Below, in pieces: positions 1-14,125 of a DNA stretch of 64,000 nucleotides. Each line of letters opens with the position of its first letter. Within the stretch, counting starts at the first letter, position 1. The stretch is from Hericium rajendrae (Eukaryota; Basidiomycota; Agaricomycetes; Russulales; Hericiaceae): contig CM065883.1 of assembly GCA_033439255.1 (NCBI GenBank), positions 2,480,001 to 2,544,000 of the forward strand, written 5' to 3'. The position numbers and the translations under genes are program-made. The notes under the pieces are model-generated. The model worked only from the letters and a program-made list of their open reading frames with translations. It made no database searches and was not told the DNA's origin.

Positions 1-928
1 CGACGCTGGAGGGCGTACTCACCTCGGTACGCGCGATTTCGAGACCTTCTTGGTACCCATACCACCTCCCTAGTTCATACCCGTCCTTCCACGCTCGCTC
101 TCTCTGCTGCTCCTCGACCCTCGCTTCTCTCTTCGTGTGCCTCTTTCCTTCCTCAAACCCTTCTCTCCAGCCTCGCTCTTGGCCCTCCTTCAGGGCCTTC
201 ACTCGCACCTCACATCGCGCCTCTATTCGCATCGCGTTCTGCGCGTCCTCGATTATGTTATCGAGGAGGTCCTCGTCGATCTCCTCGACGGACATGGCCG
301 GGCTCGTACGCGGTGCGAGCGATTCGGGTTTGCGGCTGTGGACATTGACGCGGTCGAAGTCGTGCACGGGGCACTGGAAATACGCGTCCGGTGGGCCTGC
401 GCGATCGAGAGCAGTCGCGAGATCCGCGAGAGCTGCTGCTGCAGGGGCAGATAGGGCGGGAAACGGTGGGCGTAGCGTGGTAGGCGTGGTCTGGTAGGTG
501 CTGACACGCGTTCGTTGCGCGATGATGTCGATGGTGTCGAACGGGTCGCTGGTGGGCGTAGTCAATGCCGGTGGTGTGTCGCGGGGCTCGGGACACGAGT
601 CAAGCTCGTGGGCTGCGTGCGTTTGCGGTGTTGCTATGGCAACGGGCTCCTCTGCGTGTGTATCGACGATGGCCGGCTCGCGAACGAGCGTGGTGTCGAT
701 GGTGGGATACGCGGGGGTTGTTGCACGAGGCGCGCGAGTCGCGTCTGCCTCGTGGCTATCGCGCGGTTGCGGTGGTGCTTTCGCGAGGGGTTCCTCAGCG
801 TCGCATGCGGTTGTCGTATCGACTGGGGCACTGTGTGCGTCGAGTGGAACTGCGGGGCTCGGGGTAGCAGCTAAGGCTGCTGCTGCTGTTGCTGCAGCTC
901 GGCGCGCGGCTGAGCGCTTCTTGCCCAT
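1..928 (-). CDS. Partial gene, Ala/Pro-rich protein with C-terminal GX3G repeats
   Basis: An uninterrupted minus-strand frame runs from the ATG at 926-928 to about 23, where a GTGAGT donor follows a Glu codon; the rest of the gene lies outside the window. The roughly 302 visible residues start MGKKRSAARRAAATAAAA and continue as a Pro/Thr/Ala-rich, probably disordered stretch. An acidic segment (SVEEIDEDLLDNIIEDA) follows, then a charged helical region. The last 50 residues hold two glycine ladders, GWREGFEEG and DGYELGRWYGYQEG, that is Gly every fourth residue. Such deca-GX3 ladders are known from Yae1/Lto1-type proteins, but the rest is not recognised and I do not assign that function. The start is the first in-frame ATG. 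Confidence 0.7.
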   Translation of the reverse strand, partial: MGKKRSAARRAAATAAAALAATPSPAVPLDAHSAPVDTTTACDAEEPLAKAPPQPRDSHEADATRAPRATTPAYPTIDTTLVREPAIVDTHAEEPVAIATPQTHAAHELDSCPEPRDTPPALTTPTSDPFDTIDIIAQRTRVSTYQTTPTTLRPPFPALSAPAAAALADLATALDRAGPPDAYFQCPVHDFDRVNVHSRKPESLAPRTSPAMSVEEIDEDLLDNIIEDAQNAMRIEARCEVRVKALKEGQERGWREGFEEGKRHTKREARVEEQQRERAWKDGYELGRWYGYQEGLEIARTEVSTPSSV

Positions 929-983
929 ACCGGGTAATCGCGCGAACGGTGTCGAACGCGGGTGCGAGTGTTGAACTACGAGC

Positions 984-1130
984 ACGGGGGACACTTGATG
1001 ATGGCCTAGGACACGAGAGACACGGGATGAACACGAGACACGGGGTAGACACAGGAGTGTGTGAGAACACGAGAAACGAGCGCAACACGGGGCGCGAGAA
1101 CGGGACACGAGGCGCGCGAGAGAGACAACG
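984..1130. repeat. Degenerate ACACGAG/ACACGGG purine-rich repeat
   Basis: Just upstream of the 926-928 start codon, a tract is built from many imperfect copies of a GACACGAG/AACACGGG-like octamer. It lies in the likely promoter or 5' leader of the partial gene. No coding potential is seen. Confidence 0.55.
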
Positions 1131-2906
1131 AAAATGATGCGAAAAGGCCAGAAAAAAGCCAGAAAAGCCAGGAGTGACTCAACCCAAAGCTGTGGTGGGT
1201 CGAATCACACTCTCATCACCAAGATGGAGTGGCCTAAGGGCGAGAGCTATGCCCAAGGTGATGACAGTGCAGACGAGGCTACTCTACATGAGGTGAGACT
1301 AGCTATGGACATGCTGACTAAGCCTCGGCATCCTCCGAACCTCTGCATGCAGGGAGCCACAGGCTCCCTAGTCCAACGGACATACGACCTTCTCTCCCAT
1401 GCCTCTCACTATTTATCAGTGCTTTCAACTCACGCGTGCCACCAATATTGCGCCGCCAACGGCATGTCGATGCGTGTTATGACCCCGCATCCACCATGTT
1501 ACACGCGTAGTACCGAGCTGCTTGCGCACAGTCCCTAAGTGCTGTCGAGAGTCCTTGGTACTGCACCAGGCAGTTGGGTGATTATCTATGTAGTCTTACT
1601 TACAATGTAGTAATAAAATAGTATATTTATCATGCTGCAATTACATTGTTGCCTGATTGTTAACAACTGACCTGCGAGTGACCTGCTGCTGTACGAGTAC
1701 CTGACCCGCAAGTCCGAATCACCCGGTGGCTGAAACCCGGACGGATCCAGGTCAGCCCTTGCGCTGGGTGAGAAACCCGCAGGTTCGGATCCGGGTCACC
1801 TGTGAGTGCACTCGTGTCGAACCCTACCTACCATCTCTTGTCCTTAAAACTCGAAAATTTTGTAAGATTAGAAGGCTATTAGACTCAGTCAGACCTATTG
1901 AATACTTACAGCCATTTGGAAAAATGATGACAGTGTCCGTCCCGTAGGAATTCTCGTGGCGTCATCGGAATCCTGCCTTTGCCAAATTGGGCGCGATGTG
2001 TGCATCGTGTGCTGGGGCCTCTCGCTTTTGTTCACTACTATTTACCTCTTACTAAGCTTATTATTATATTTTCTGAATCCACTAGCTGAAATCAGGACAG
2101 TCATAAACTAGATGTACAAGGAATAGTGCAGGGGGGGTGTACAGTAAAAGGCAGCAAGAGCTAATCTGAGGCACGCCGCCCCCAATTCGGCGAAGGACCG
2201 ATGACGCCACGGCAAGTCTTCACGCAGCGTGGACTGTCATCCTTTCTGCAAACAGCTGTAAAAATATGTTAGATAAAGATGATTTTATCAGACATCCAAT
2301 AAAAATCAGATAATTGTTACTATTCAAACAAAGTCAGGTAGGTCTCTATCATCCAGATGCTGTCAGATATGTCAGATCTTTGAACTTTTGTTAGATACAA
2401 GTAATTTTATCAGATAGTCAATAAACATCTGTTGCAAGACTGGGGTTCGCACAGGAAGGGTAGGTTTCGACTTCACGGAACTGCATTGTCCGCGGCTGCA
2501 CACCCACCTCCGACCCCGACCCGCTCGCGCCATGAGCTCGCACGGGAATGCGTACACCCGCAGGCACTGATTGTCAATCGAACTATGAGTATCGTGGCGT
2601 GTGACGTGTAAGAGTACCCTTGTGGGCGCATACAACGGCGTAATGCGGCTCGAGCTCGACATGTGCGAGCACCGAACATATAGGCTCTGCGAAATGACAG
2701 GTGAGATCGGTCAGCTCTTATCATTCACCGCAAATGCAGGCACGCGGTGCAAGACCCGCGCGAACGCCATAGATAAGAACGGTATGCGATCGACGGGATG
2801 CGATTGCATAGTCCAACCAATAAATGCAAATACGTGCGCGCGTGCAGTCGGAAACTCAAAGCTCAAAACAGAAATACGACGCAGAGTTCCTATGCCTTCT
2901 TTCGCC
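1131..2906. other. Intergenic region without a supported gene
   Basis: About 1.8 kb between the partial first gene and the end of the UPRT gene. It contains a GC-rich patch of repeated CCCG-type words (about 1690-1820), AT-rich sequence, and a two-copy direct repeat of about 44 bp (2267-2310 and 2389-2432). The open frames here have no recognisable domain and no splice logic. Confidence 0.5.
2267..2432. repeat. Two direct copies of a 44-bp AT-rich repeat
   Basis: The segment beginning TGTTAGATAAAGATGATTTT at 2267 recurs as TGTTAGATACAAGTAATTTT at 2389. Both continue with ATCAGA- and CAATAAA-like words. The two copies are 122 bp apart and about 80% alike by eye. Confidence 0.5.
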
Positions 2907-5085
<2,179 letters not shown>

Positions 5086-5129
5086 TGGCTACGGATGGTG
5101 TTTGGTGTTTACGGATTCTTGCAACTGTC

Positions 5130-5365
5130 GTCTGGACTCTGAACAAGTGAGCCCGTCGCGCTGCACGTCGACATCATAAACGAATGAAACGTTGACCTCA
5201 CACGTTAGAGACGTCCTCAGACTATGACTATGGACAGATATATTTTGCTCTGTGAATCAACGCTGGACCCTCACCCCCCCCCATTTTCGAAATGACGAGG
5301 GAAAATTAGGATCCTGGTCCGGACTCCGTAATGGTGAGCTTGTATTATAATTGGAGCTCGCTGAC
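5130..5365 (+). repeat. Dispersed repeat, copy 1
   Basis: About 235 bp, including CACGTTAGAGACGTCCTCAG and TCAACGCTGGACCCTCACCC, recur in the same orientation at about 14395-14605. The two copies are highly similar with small indels. No ORF or terminal inverted repeats are seen. It ends where a diverged copy of the FUR1 promoter begins. Confidence 0.65.
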
Positions 5366-5369
5366 CTCG

Positions 5370-8240
5370 GTCATGGCGCGATGGTGAGGAGACAATGAGG
5401 AGACTCAGCAGATGTCGAGCACGCGATGGGCGCTCGCTCGTTCGCTATCGACGATCGTGATGTCATCTTACCTGCGAAGTTCAGTGAAGCTCGACTCGGA
5501 GCCAGCTCAGTGCTTCAGCTTCAGCTTCAGCTTCAACACGCTCCTTATTGTATTGACCCATGAACTCCAGGAGGTAGCTGAATCTCCAACCTTATATCGT
5601 CACCCCCACGACGCGTCTGCGTACTCAAACACAAGTATTTTTTGCAGCTCGCTGTCAGAATCCTCGATGGCGGCCATGTAAGGATCGCTCCACCTGTCTT
5701 TGCCATCTGGCCTTTATGGGACGTCCGTCTTGACACACGAGCGGATGTCCACAGGAATGACGGCCAATTTATGCAGATGCGGGCCTATGACTCCAGTCTC
5801 GTCGCCTCTGGTGAGATCACCGATTCCCTTGATTGTTCGCAAGGAATCTATTGACTTTCATTAGGTGTACTTCCGCAGGCGATTCGCTCTCTACAGGCAT
5901 GGACGACAACGTCGCATCTAGTGGGCCTACGTGCAGCCAAGGCATTTCGAGGTGCCCGCAGGAGCTCGAAAAACTGGACAAATACCGGACATCCGATGCG
6001 GCTACATCTCGTAGGCTCATAACCGACCCACTCTCGCTTTAGTAGCTGTCGTCTACTACCCAGACACGATCTGCAGGTGTGCCCCTACGTCTCCCCTCTC
6101 TAGCAAATGCCGTCTCACGCTGCACTATTCCAACAGGATGCATGAGCAGGCCGCACTCTCTTCCATGTCAGTGCGTCAGCATCCGCCTGCCATGTGAGGG
6201 TGGAGGATGAGGACAACTTGTGGAGGACCCGCGCTGGTCAACTTTCCCGGTGACGAACGCCCTATGACGAGAGCGGCATGAGATGGGACCTATTCCATAC
6301 CAAGGCTTAAGGCCTGTCGCCGAAACCGCTGAGATCCGGGATGTTGCGCGAGGAGCCATGTACGGTCCGAGGAGCAGAAGCACGGCCGGCAGCTGAAAGC
6401 AGCACAAATCTGGCCTCCAATTCCCGTGATCGCCTTTATGTCCCTCATTTCAGCCCGTTTTCGTCTCGCTACCCATCTTCTGGCCATTTCCGCTGATGCT
6501 CTTGATGAAACGGTCTCTGGAAGGTCAGCCCGACGCCAAATGTTTTGCGTGACTCGTCTATTGGAACGCCGCATCCAGTGCGCGGGCAAGAGAAATACAA
6601 TGGTGTCAAACTGGACGTGGATATCTCGCTGGAGAACGCGCGGACGATGAAGGCAAGATGTCCAAGAGATGAACTTGCAGGACGAGAACGGCGGGCTGGT
6701 ACGTCAGATGGGCTGTTCGGATGCAGGAAGGACGATCGTAAGGAGACAGGTTTGTCCACGTTCTGTTACCGCGGGAGAATTGTCTACTTTCACGGGTCGT
6801 ATGCTAGCGATTTGAACGGATCCAGGACACGACATAAGAGCTGCATGGAAATCGCCAGCACACGCCGGCACACGACGCCTTTGGCAGATGTGGCAGCCAC
6901 GACCTGGCTATCCCACTACCTCATTGCTTGAGCCAGCTGTTGCTCGGATGTCAGACTATCCTCGATGCAGTTCGGAGCCTTATCGTCAACATTTCAATCG
7001 TTTAGCGACGTGATCACCCAAACCACCAACGTCCTCTGCCCGCAGCCTGCCATAAGAGGACGGAAATTTTCGGCACTGCACCGGCCATGACCGTTTGTAT
7101 TGACACCCAGCACAGTTTATAATACATCACATGCGCGTTCACAGATATTAACAAGAAGCTGCACGCAGATGCGATTCCCAAGTGCTGTCCTCACCACTGA
7201 CGCCCACGAGTCCTGTGCGCTAGGTCGTCTCGCCCTTCAGGCTAGGATCCAATCGACACTCACCGACGATTCGCGCAGAGACACTGCACATCACAAGATG
7301 GTACTCGAAGCCGAGACGGCGTATCATCGAGGACGCATCAATTCAGCCTTCCCTGGCGTATGGCCCTGATGTCCTTGATGTACGGCGTGCAATGTCAGGC
7401 TTTCTCAACAACAATAACTTTGACATCCACATCTTGACAAAAGGGATCGGACATACAACGTGAGAATTGTCTCCACCCTCGACGTCTCGGGCCTCACTTT
7501 GCCTCCATTGCTGGAGGCTTTTCCAGGAGATATGTGCCAATGCAGATGACAAATTTTCCCTCCCTGCAGACAGACGACTGTGGATAATGGTCTGCCAGCT
7601 AGCGCGACGACCCCACGATATCGACAACTGTCTCTGTTGAATCACTCTGCTACATCCCTTCATCTGCATACGACCACGGTACCCCCTGAGCCGACCTCCA
7701 GCTCCTCCCCCTCCGCATACGCCCATTTCATCGCGAATGGCTTACATCTTCCCTATATCGCAGTCCGTCTCCGATTCCGCAAGTTGCTATACGATATCGC
7801 CCAGTCTGGAACCACAGGGCGAGCGCGCTGCCAGGACTCAAGACCACCCAGTTCGAAAGCACAAGGCCGGTCAACGCGCGCAGTCTCCTGTTCGTGCCAA
7901 ATGACGTCGACCTTGACCGCAAAAGCGACGTATTGTGGTTCGTCCGGCTGCATGGAGGACGACAGCGAGCGATCATCGTCTTGGACAGAAACGCGATAGC
8001 GATTGCCTTCGACAACGCGGCGACAGACTGGACCTCTCTATCTCGATTCAAGCTGCATCGGGCGTGCCATCACCAATCGCAAGGGCGCTGAGCCCAATGC
8101 GGGGCAGGAAGCTTGCGGAAGCGGTGGCTCGAGAACTCCTTTTCAGCCGTAAGAGTTCGCCATTCTACGAAGACTAAGACCTGTGTCGGGAAGTCTCTGG
8201 CGAGGTGCATGTGAAGACGTTTGGGTCGGTGAGTGATTTT
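5370..8240. other. Coding-like fragments, no supported gene
   Basis: This 2.9-kb stretch has GC content like coding DNA, but no reading chain holds for long. On the plus strand a plausible spliced piece runs about 5647-6038 (frame GGHVRIAPPVFAIWPLWDVR, an intron from 5820 to 5865, then SLQAWTTTSHLVGLRAAK). Other frames open at 6545-6931 (KYNGVKLDVDISLENAR) and 7741-8091 (LFVPNDVDLDRKSDVLWFV). They lie in different frames with stops between and match no family I know. It may be a decayed gene or genes, or unusual intron-rich coding sequence. 5370-5510 is a diverged copy of the FUR1 promoter. Confidence 0.35.
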
Positions 8241-8815
8241 GACCCATGACTTATGGGGGCCGGGCCGTGCACTCGATGTTCCTTTTGGATCTGGCTCGCG
8301 TGCATCTTTCTACCGTGGCATCTCATTCGTTATGTGTCGGTTTTCTGTTGAATATCACACAGGATATGAGTGTTTTCGTGATTGACATATCGTATTTCTT
8401 TCGTGTCCTATTGTACATGACCTTTGCTGATACCATTTCAAAAACTGGTTTCATCTCTTGCGTATACAATCAATTTATTAGATCTCATTCCACTTTTTGT
8501 GAAGTCCTCTACAAAGCAAGCCAAAGATCACTAGAGATTCTACCACAGGGTGTTATTATTACAGGTAGATTGAAAATATTGCTTTGCTTCTTTTTCTAGT
8601 ACATAATGTTATGTGTCAGTTGATAATCATTCTTAAAGTCTTATCTCTAACAACTTACTTCTGCTCTGGCTTCTCTTACTGTCAAGCTTTTAAGCTCTAT
8701 CAGGATTAATCTTGTATATCAGAGAGTTTTTGACTACATGAAATTTGATCTAAAAAATAACTTAGTAGCATACTTAGATGAGATATAAAAAAATTAGCAT
8801 ACAAAGTGAAAGACA
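8241..8815. other. AT-rich region 3' of the NLR gene
   Basis: Base composition drops to AT-rich here, continuous with the 3' part of the NLR gene. One plus-strand frame (8246-8599) is open but has no recognisable feature. It probably holds the NLR 3' UTR and terminator. Confidence 0.4.
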
Positions 8816-11800
8816 TCAAGATAAGATGGGTGATCCACATTTAGTCCATTCTTCTCCATATTGAAATTTACTGAAATCAAGAGTGACTTTATTTTGTGCA
8901 ATGATGATAGCATTTTGTGGCCAGTGGATATGAGAAAGGTAATGATTAGGAATCCAGAGTAAAAGCTCAGAATTAGAGCCAAGAATCCATTGCTTATCAT
9001 AATCTTCATCAAGAACAGTGTTCTTAATCACATAGTCAATAGTGTCAAGTGCTGCTGACTTCACAATACTTGTATCTTCCTCTATAGACTTTCTCACAGG
9101 TTCACCAGTGTCTGATCTCCATAGTCTAATACTTTCATCATAAGATCCAGACACAATATATTTTCCATCTGATGAAAAGGCCACTGACATTACTACATCA
9201 GTATGTCCTAGAATAGGATGTCCTACAGCCTCTCCAGTGGCTGATTTCCATATTCTAATAATGTTATCAAAAGCTCCAGACACAATATATTTTCCATCTG
9301 GTGAAAATGCCACTGATGCCACTGGAGAATTATGTCCTTTCATAGGATTTCCTATAGCTTCACCAGTGTCTGATTTCCAAAGTTGGATAGTATAATCAGC
9401 AGAGCCAGAGACAATATATTTGCCATCTGATGAAAATGCCACTAATAGTATAAAACTAGGCTGTTCATTTGTTGGCTGTCTTACAGCTTCACCAGTATCT
9501 GATCTCCATAAACCAATGGTACAGTCATAAGATCCAAACACAATATATTTCCCATCTGGTGAAAATGCAACTGATGAGACCCAACCAGTATGTCCAATTA
9601 TAGGCTTTCCAACAGCTTCACCAGTCTCTGATCTCCATAATCTAATAGTATCATCAAAACCTCCAGACACAATATATTTTCCATCTGGTGAAAACATTAC
9701 TGAGCTTATCATTTTTGTATGTCCCTTGATTGATGATCCTACAGCTTTGCTAGTATCTGATCTCCATATTCTAATAGTTTTATCCCAAGAGCCTGATACA
9801 ATGTATTTTCCATTTGGTGAAAATGCTACTGATGTTACAATTTTAGTATGTCCCTTTATAGGATGTCCCACAGCTTCACCAGTATCTGATCTCCATAATC
9901 TGATAGTTTTATCTTCAGATCCAGATACAATGTATTTTCCATCTGGTGAGAATGCTACTGATGTTACTTTATCAGTGTGTCCTTCTGTCACCTCTTTTAC
10001 AGCTTCAGCAGTATCTAATTTTTGTAATTTGACAGTATTATCATCAGATCCAGATACAACAAATTTTCCATCTGGTGAAAATGCTATTGATGTGACTGAT
10101 TTGGTATGTCCTTTTATAGGATTTCCTACACTTTTACCAGTATCTAACCTCCACATTCTGATAGTTTTATCTTTAGAGCTTGACACAATGTATTTTCCAT
10201 CTGGTGAGAATGCTACTGATGTTACTTGTTCAGCATGTTCTTTTATTGGTTTTCCTATAGCTTTAGTAGTATCTGATCTCCATAATCTAATAGTTCTATC
10301 TTCAGATCCAGATACAATGTATTTTCCATCTGTTGAAAATGCTACTGATGTTATAGTCTTTAAATGTCCTTTTATTGGCTCTCCTACAAGTTCTTTAGTC
10401 TCTGATTTATATAATCTGATAGTTCTATCAGCAGATCCAGATACAATATATTTTCCATCTGATGAAACTGCTATTGAGGTTACTGTACTATCATGTCCCT
10501 TTAGTGGCTTTTCAATAATTTGTCTAGTATCTAATCTCCATTCTCTAATAGTATTATCACCATATCCAGATACAATGCATTTTCCATCAGATAAAAGTGC
10601 AATTGATGTTACTTTAACATATTCTTTTTTTGTTATAGGAATTCCTTTCCATAGTCCCATAATTTTTTTATCATATCTAGATCTGACATACTTTTTATTA
10701 GGTGAGAATGGTATTGATGCTGGTATATCATCATGTGCCTTCATAGGATTTCCCACAGCTTCACCAGTATCTAATCTCCATAGCCTAATAGTGCCATCAA
10801 TAGAGCCAGATGCAATTTCTTTTTCATGTGGTAAAAAGATCACTGATGTCACTTCATCAGTATGTCCTTCTATTGGCTTTCCTATAGCTTCACCAGTATC
10901 TGATCTCCATAGTCTAATTGTATGATCTTTAGATCCAGATGCAATATATTTTCCATCTGGTGAAAATGTCACTGATGTTACACCATTAGTATGACCAATT
11001 AAAGTCATAATTGTAGCATGTATAGCAGGTTTAAAATTCCTATTCATAGTGAAAATTCTAGGAACTTGCTTTGCATAAATTGCAAAGCTATCAAAATCTG
11101 ACATGCCAAAAGCTAAAGCTGAGATATAGATGTGAGGTATACTTTGTGATATAGGCTCTTGATATACATCTAAAAAGTGAAGTATATCATTGAATAGTTT
11201 CATTACATTTATCATCATGCTAGACTGATACTAATATATAAAAATATGAGTTCTTATTAAAAATAAAATAACTTTGACAATTTACACACCTTTTGAAGAA
11301 TTTGATAGATCTTTCTTAACATAATTATGCATTCAGGTACTTTTTTAGTCAAACTAATTACTTCTAGCCAATACAAAAACTGATGTTGTATCCAGTTTAT
11401 AAAGTATCTTATTGACCAAGATACTTGTGAGCATCTGAGAAAATGCTCTGACCAGCATATACAGGCATATTGGAGGTTTTCTGCTAGTTTAGCACAATCT
11501 TGTTTATCATTGGAAAGATAAGATGTTTTGTACTCTGAAATATTGAAATGAAGATTTTTGATCATAATATTAAAACAGATACCTGACATGTGCAAATGTG
11601 CTACATTTATGTCTATATACCAGTAACGTTGAGAAGCTTTAAGCTTTTTGTTAGATAGATAATCCTCAAAAGAGGCATGAAAGATAGCAACATATCCTAC
11701 ATCATTATCAGATGGAATATCAAGCACAGAATGAAATCCAGCCATGATAGCCTTCATTGCATCAATTTCTACTTGAAGATATTTACTAATAAATCGGATT

Positions 11801-14125
11801 GACATTGGCCTACATTGTGTCAAAATGCAATAAAGAAAAATCAAACGAAGAAGCTTTTCACGTGAATTCAGATCTTTAAATGCATCTTCTAGTATAAAAT
11901 GATATAATTCAACAAGCTGATCTGACATGTTTTGTTTAACACCAAGTGTATTATCACTTGTTAATATTTTCAGACGGTCCTGAGGATCAGCATTCTTCAT
12001 TTGAATGTATTGCAAGCAAGTGAATGCATATATAAACAGTTTGTCAGATAAGTCTGTCAATATTGCAATCTCTTTATCTGATGCTCTATGGCCTGCTGGT
12101 CCATAGTATTTTCCAAAAATGACATCCAACTGCCTTGTCAAATATTTTTTAATGTCAGATCTGACAAATGTATCTTCTATTTTATGCAAGTACAACATTT
12201 GGCTAGGAGACAATTGCCCAAACTCTTGCTTAAGCTGATTTTCTGGGCGACTGGTCATAAATATTTTAACATTCAGAGACTCAGCATGCTGAAGGAACAG
12301 CTGAACAAGTGCAAGTGCTCTGTCATCATCGTCGCATTCATCCAAAGCATCTATCATGAGCACACGGATCGAGGATGCATCAAAAGATTTAGCATTGAGA
12401 GATCTGAGCAACAAGTTATCAAATTGCTCATCCAGAGAGAGCTGTGCAGCATCAGGAGCTTTATCAAGCCTCTTCAGTAAAGCTTCTGCATATGATGGAG
12501 ATGCTCGAGCTAGCATGCATGCAAGTGTGGGAATGATATAGTGCACATCCCTTTGTTCCAAAGTAGCTTGTCGCGAGCAGAAGAAGCTGCCACCAAGAAG
12601 ACCAGCACCATTCAGAAGCCTGCAGAAACTATAGGCAATAGCAGATTTCCCAGTCCCAGCAAGACCAGTAAGCCAATAGACCTTCGAAGCAGTAGGGTCA
12701 GCAGCCCACGACATCAGATTCCCAAGAACGGACACCCGAGTATCTGTCATGCATCCTTTGTTGAAAGAGTGAGGACCGTTGAACGCAGCGCCTGCAAAGT
12801 AATGAAGCTTGCCGAATTTGGCTGCAAGAATGTCAGAATCGTAGTCTTTATATGAAAGACCCAGCTTACCGTCCTATATGATGCAGGTCCGCGAGTCAAC
12901 ATTGAGTCATCGATCACTGATCATCAGAGAATTGAACTCATACCTTCAGTAGCGCCTCAACGTTGGCATCTGTATTGAGGGCAGTGGCCATCTGCAAGGA
13001 GCGAATGAATGCCGTCACCATGCCGCTGAGAAAGACGCCATACCATGAATTGCTCCACCAGATATCCGACAGTACGGAGATGGCGCACAATCTCCATCTG
13101 GTCATCCGAAGCCTCGATGGTACGTTTGATGATGCCGCGATTTAATTTGTCCTCAATGGATGACTTCTGCATATCAAGAGCTCTATATTCCGCGCATTAG
13201 TGATTAGCATGGGATTGAGAACTAAGCCAAGTACATACGTTGCAAAGCCATTCAGTCGGCTGCAAACCTCCGTGGACGCGTTGTCGTCGAGGCCTTGATA
13301 CTTCCGAATCATCTCTGCGAAGCCGTTGATCTTATCCTTGACACCTGCAAGATCCTCTTGAGCATCCTGCACCATCTAAAGGTCGATAAGTTATTATGTC
13401 GAGTCAAGCGCCACCGAAAAGACGTACATCGATGCGATCAAGAACAGTGTTTAAACCAGATACGACCGACTTCAAAGGGGGAAAGCCGTCCGCAAAGCTC
13501 TCGGTGATTTTGAGAGCTTCCTTGATCCCCGTCCATGCAGTACGAGCCACAGACTTAGCGCGTGCCGAGGAAGGACTGGCTAAATCCTGATCTATGCCAT
13601 CGGCCGACACATCGTCCAGAGGTGTGAGCGGTTTGTCTTCAGGCATCAATGGGTTATCTGTCGGACACATTGGGAACCGGGTTAGTCCTTGTGTTGTCCA
13701 TATACAGATCGACATTTCTTACGAGAGCGATCTTCACGAAGATTGTCAGTCGGACTCCCTCCGTGAGGCGGATTGATGGTCTGACGTGACGCCGCTGTAT
13801 GGTTGTGCGGACCGGCGTCCAAGGACGTCGAAGCAATCCCCAAAGTATCGGCGGGTTCAGAGTTGGGGCTTATCGACCCTGGCGCATGAACGTGGTCGCT
13901 GGGCTGAGCTGCGGTCATATTCTCTGCGGCCACGTCGACGTCTTCGTTTTCCTGCTCTACAGGCACGACATCGACGATTCGGTTGCGCGATGGAGAGGGT
14001 GGCGCAGAGGCCGATCTTCTGGATGGTGAAGGCTCCGGTGTAGTTATGAGGGGGCGACATAAGAACACATCGCCAATGAGTCGCCAGACGCGACGGCGAG
14101 GTCTGCCACGAGGTTCGTCGGACAT
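8816..14125 (-). CDS. NLR protein: helical bundle - NACHT - WD40 repeats
   Basis: This is a STAND NTPase of the fungal NLR type, the class that senses non-self and triggers cell death. Eight exons: 14125-13723, 13657-13428, 13375-13239, 13182-13044, 12991-12944, a 4-nt exon 12873-12870, 12821-11290 and 11230-8816. Together they give about 1635 residues. Residues 1-160 are Arg/Pro/Ser-rich and disordered. About 165-320 is a helical bundle (FPPLKSVVSGLNTVLDRID to LRTVGYLVEQFM) resembling fungal MLKL/HeLo-like domains. The NACHT domain has Walker A GLAGTGKS near 373-380 and Walker B VLMIDALDECDD near 474. The linker SIPHIYISALAF leads into about 15 WD40 repeats (about 910-1555). The frame is fully open. 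GC-rich exons 1-6 contrast with the AT-rich 3' part. Expression has not been shown; the domain call is firm, while the role in defence or self-recognition is inferred from the family. Confidence 0.9.
9070..11000 (-). repeat. Array of about fifteen 129-bp WD40-coding repeats
   Basis: Units of 43 codons follow the pattern GHT..VTSVAFSPDGKYIVSG and end TIRLWRSDTGEAVG. About twelve are close copies. The third unit from the N-terminus is degenerate and short, and one (QPSFILLVAFSSDGKYI) has lost its GH start. Fifteen blades suit two seven-bladed propellers plus one. The low divergence suggests recent duplication or repeat-to-repeat conversion. Confidence 0.9.

Noticed and set aside
1690-1820. Possible transposon end or LTR-like GC-rich repeats
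   Set aside because: CCCG-type words repeat, but I could not find matching termini, a target duplication or any coding part.
9726-10925. A 399-codon plus-strand open frame
   Set aside because: It is the antisense shadow of the WD40 repeat array; its periodic sequence mirrors the repeats and has no domain of its own.
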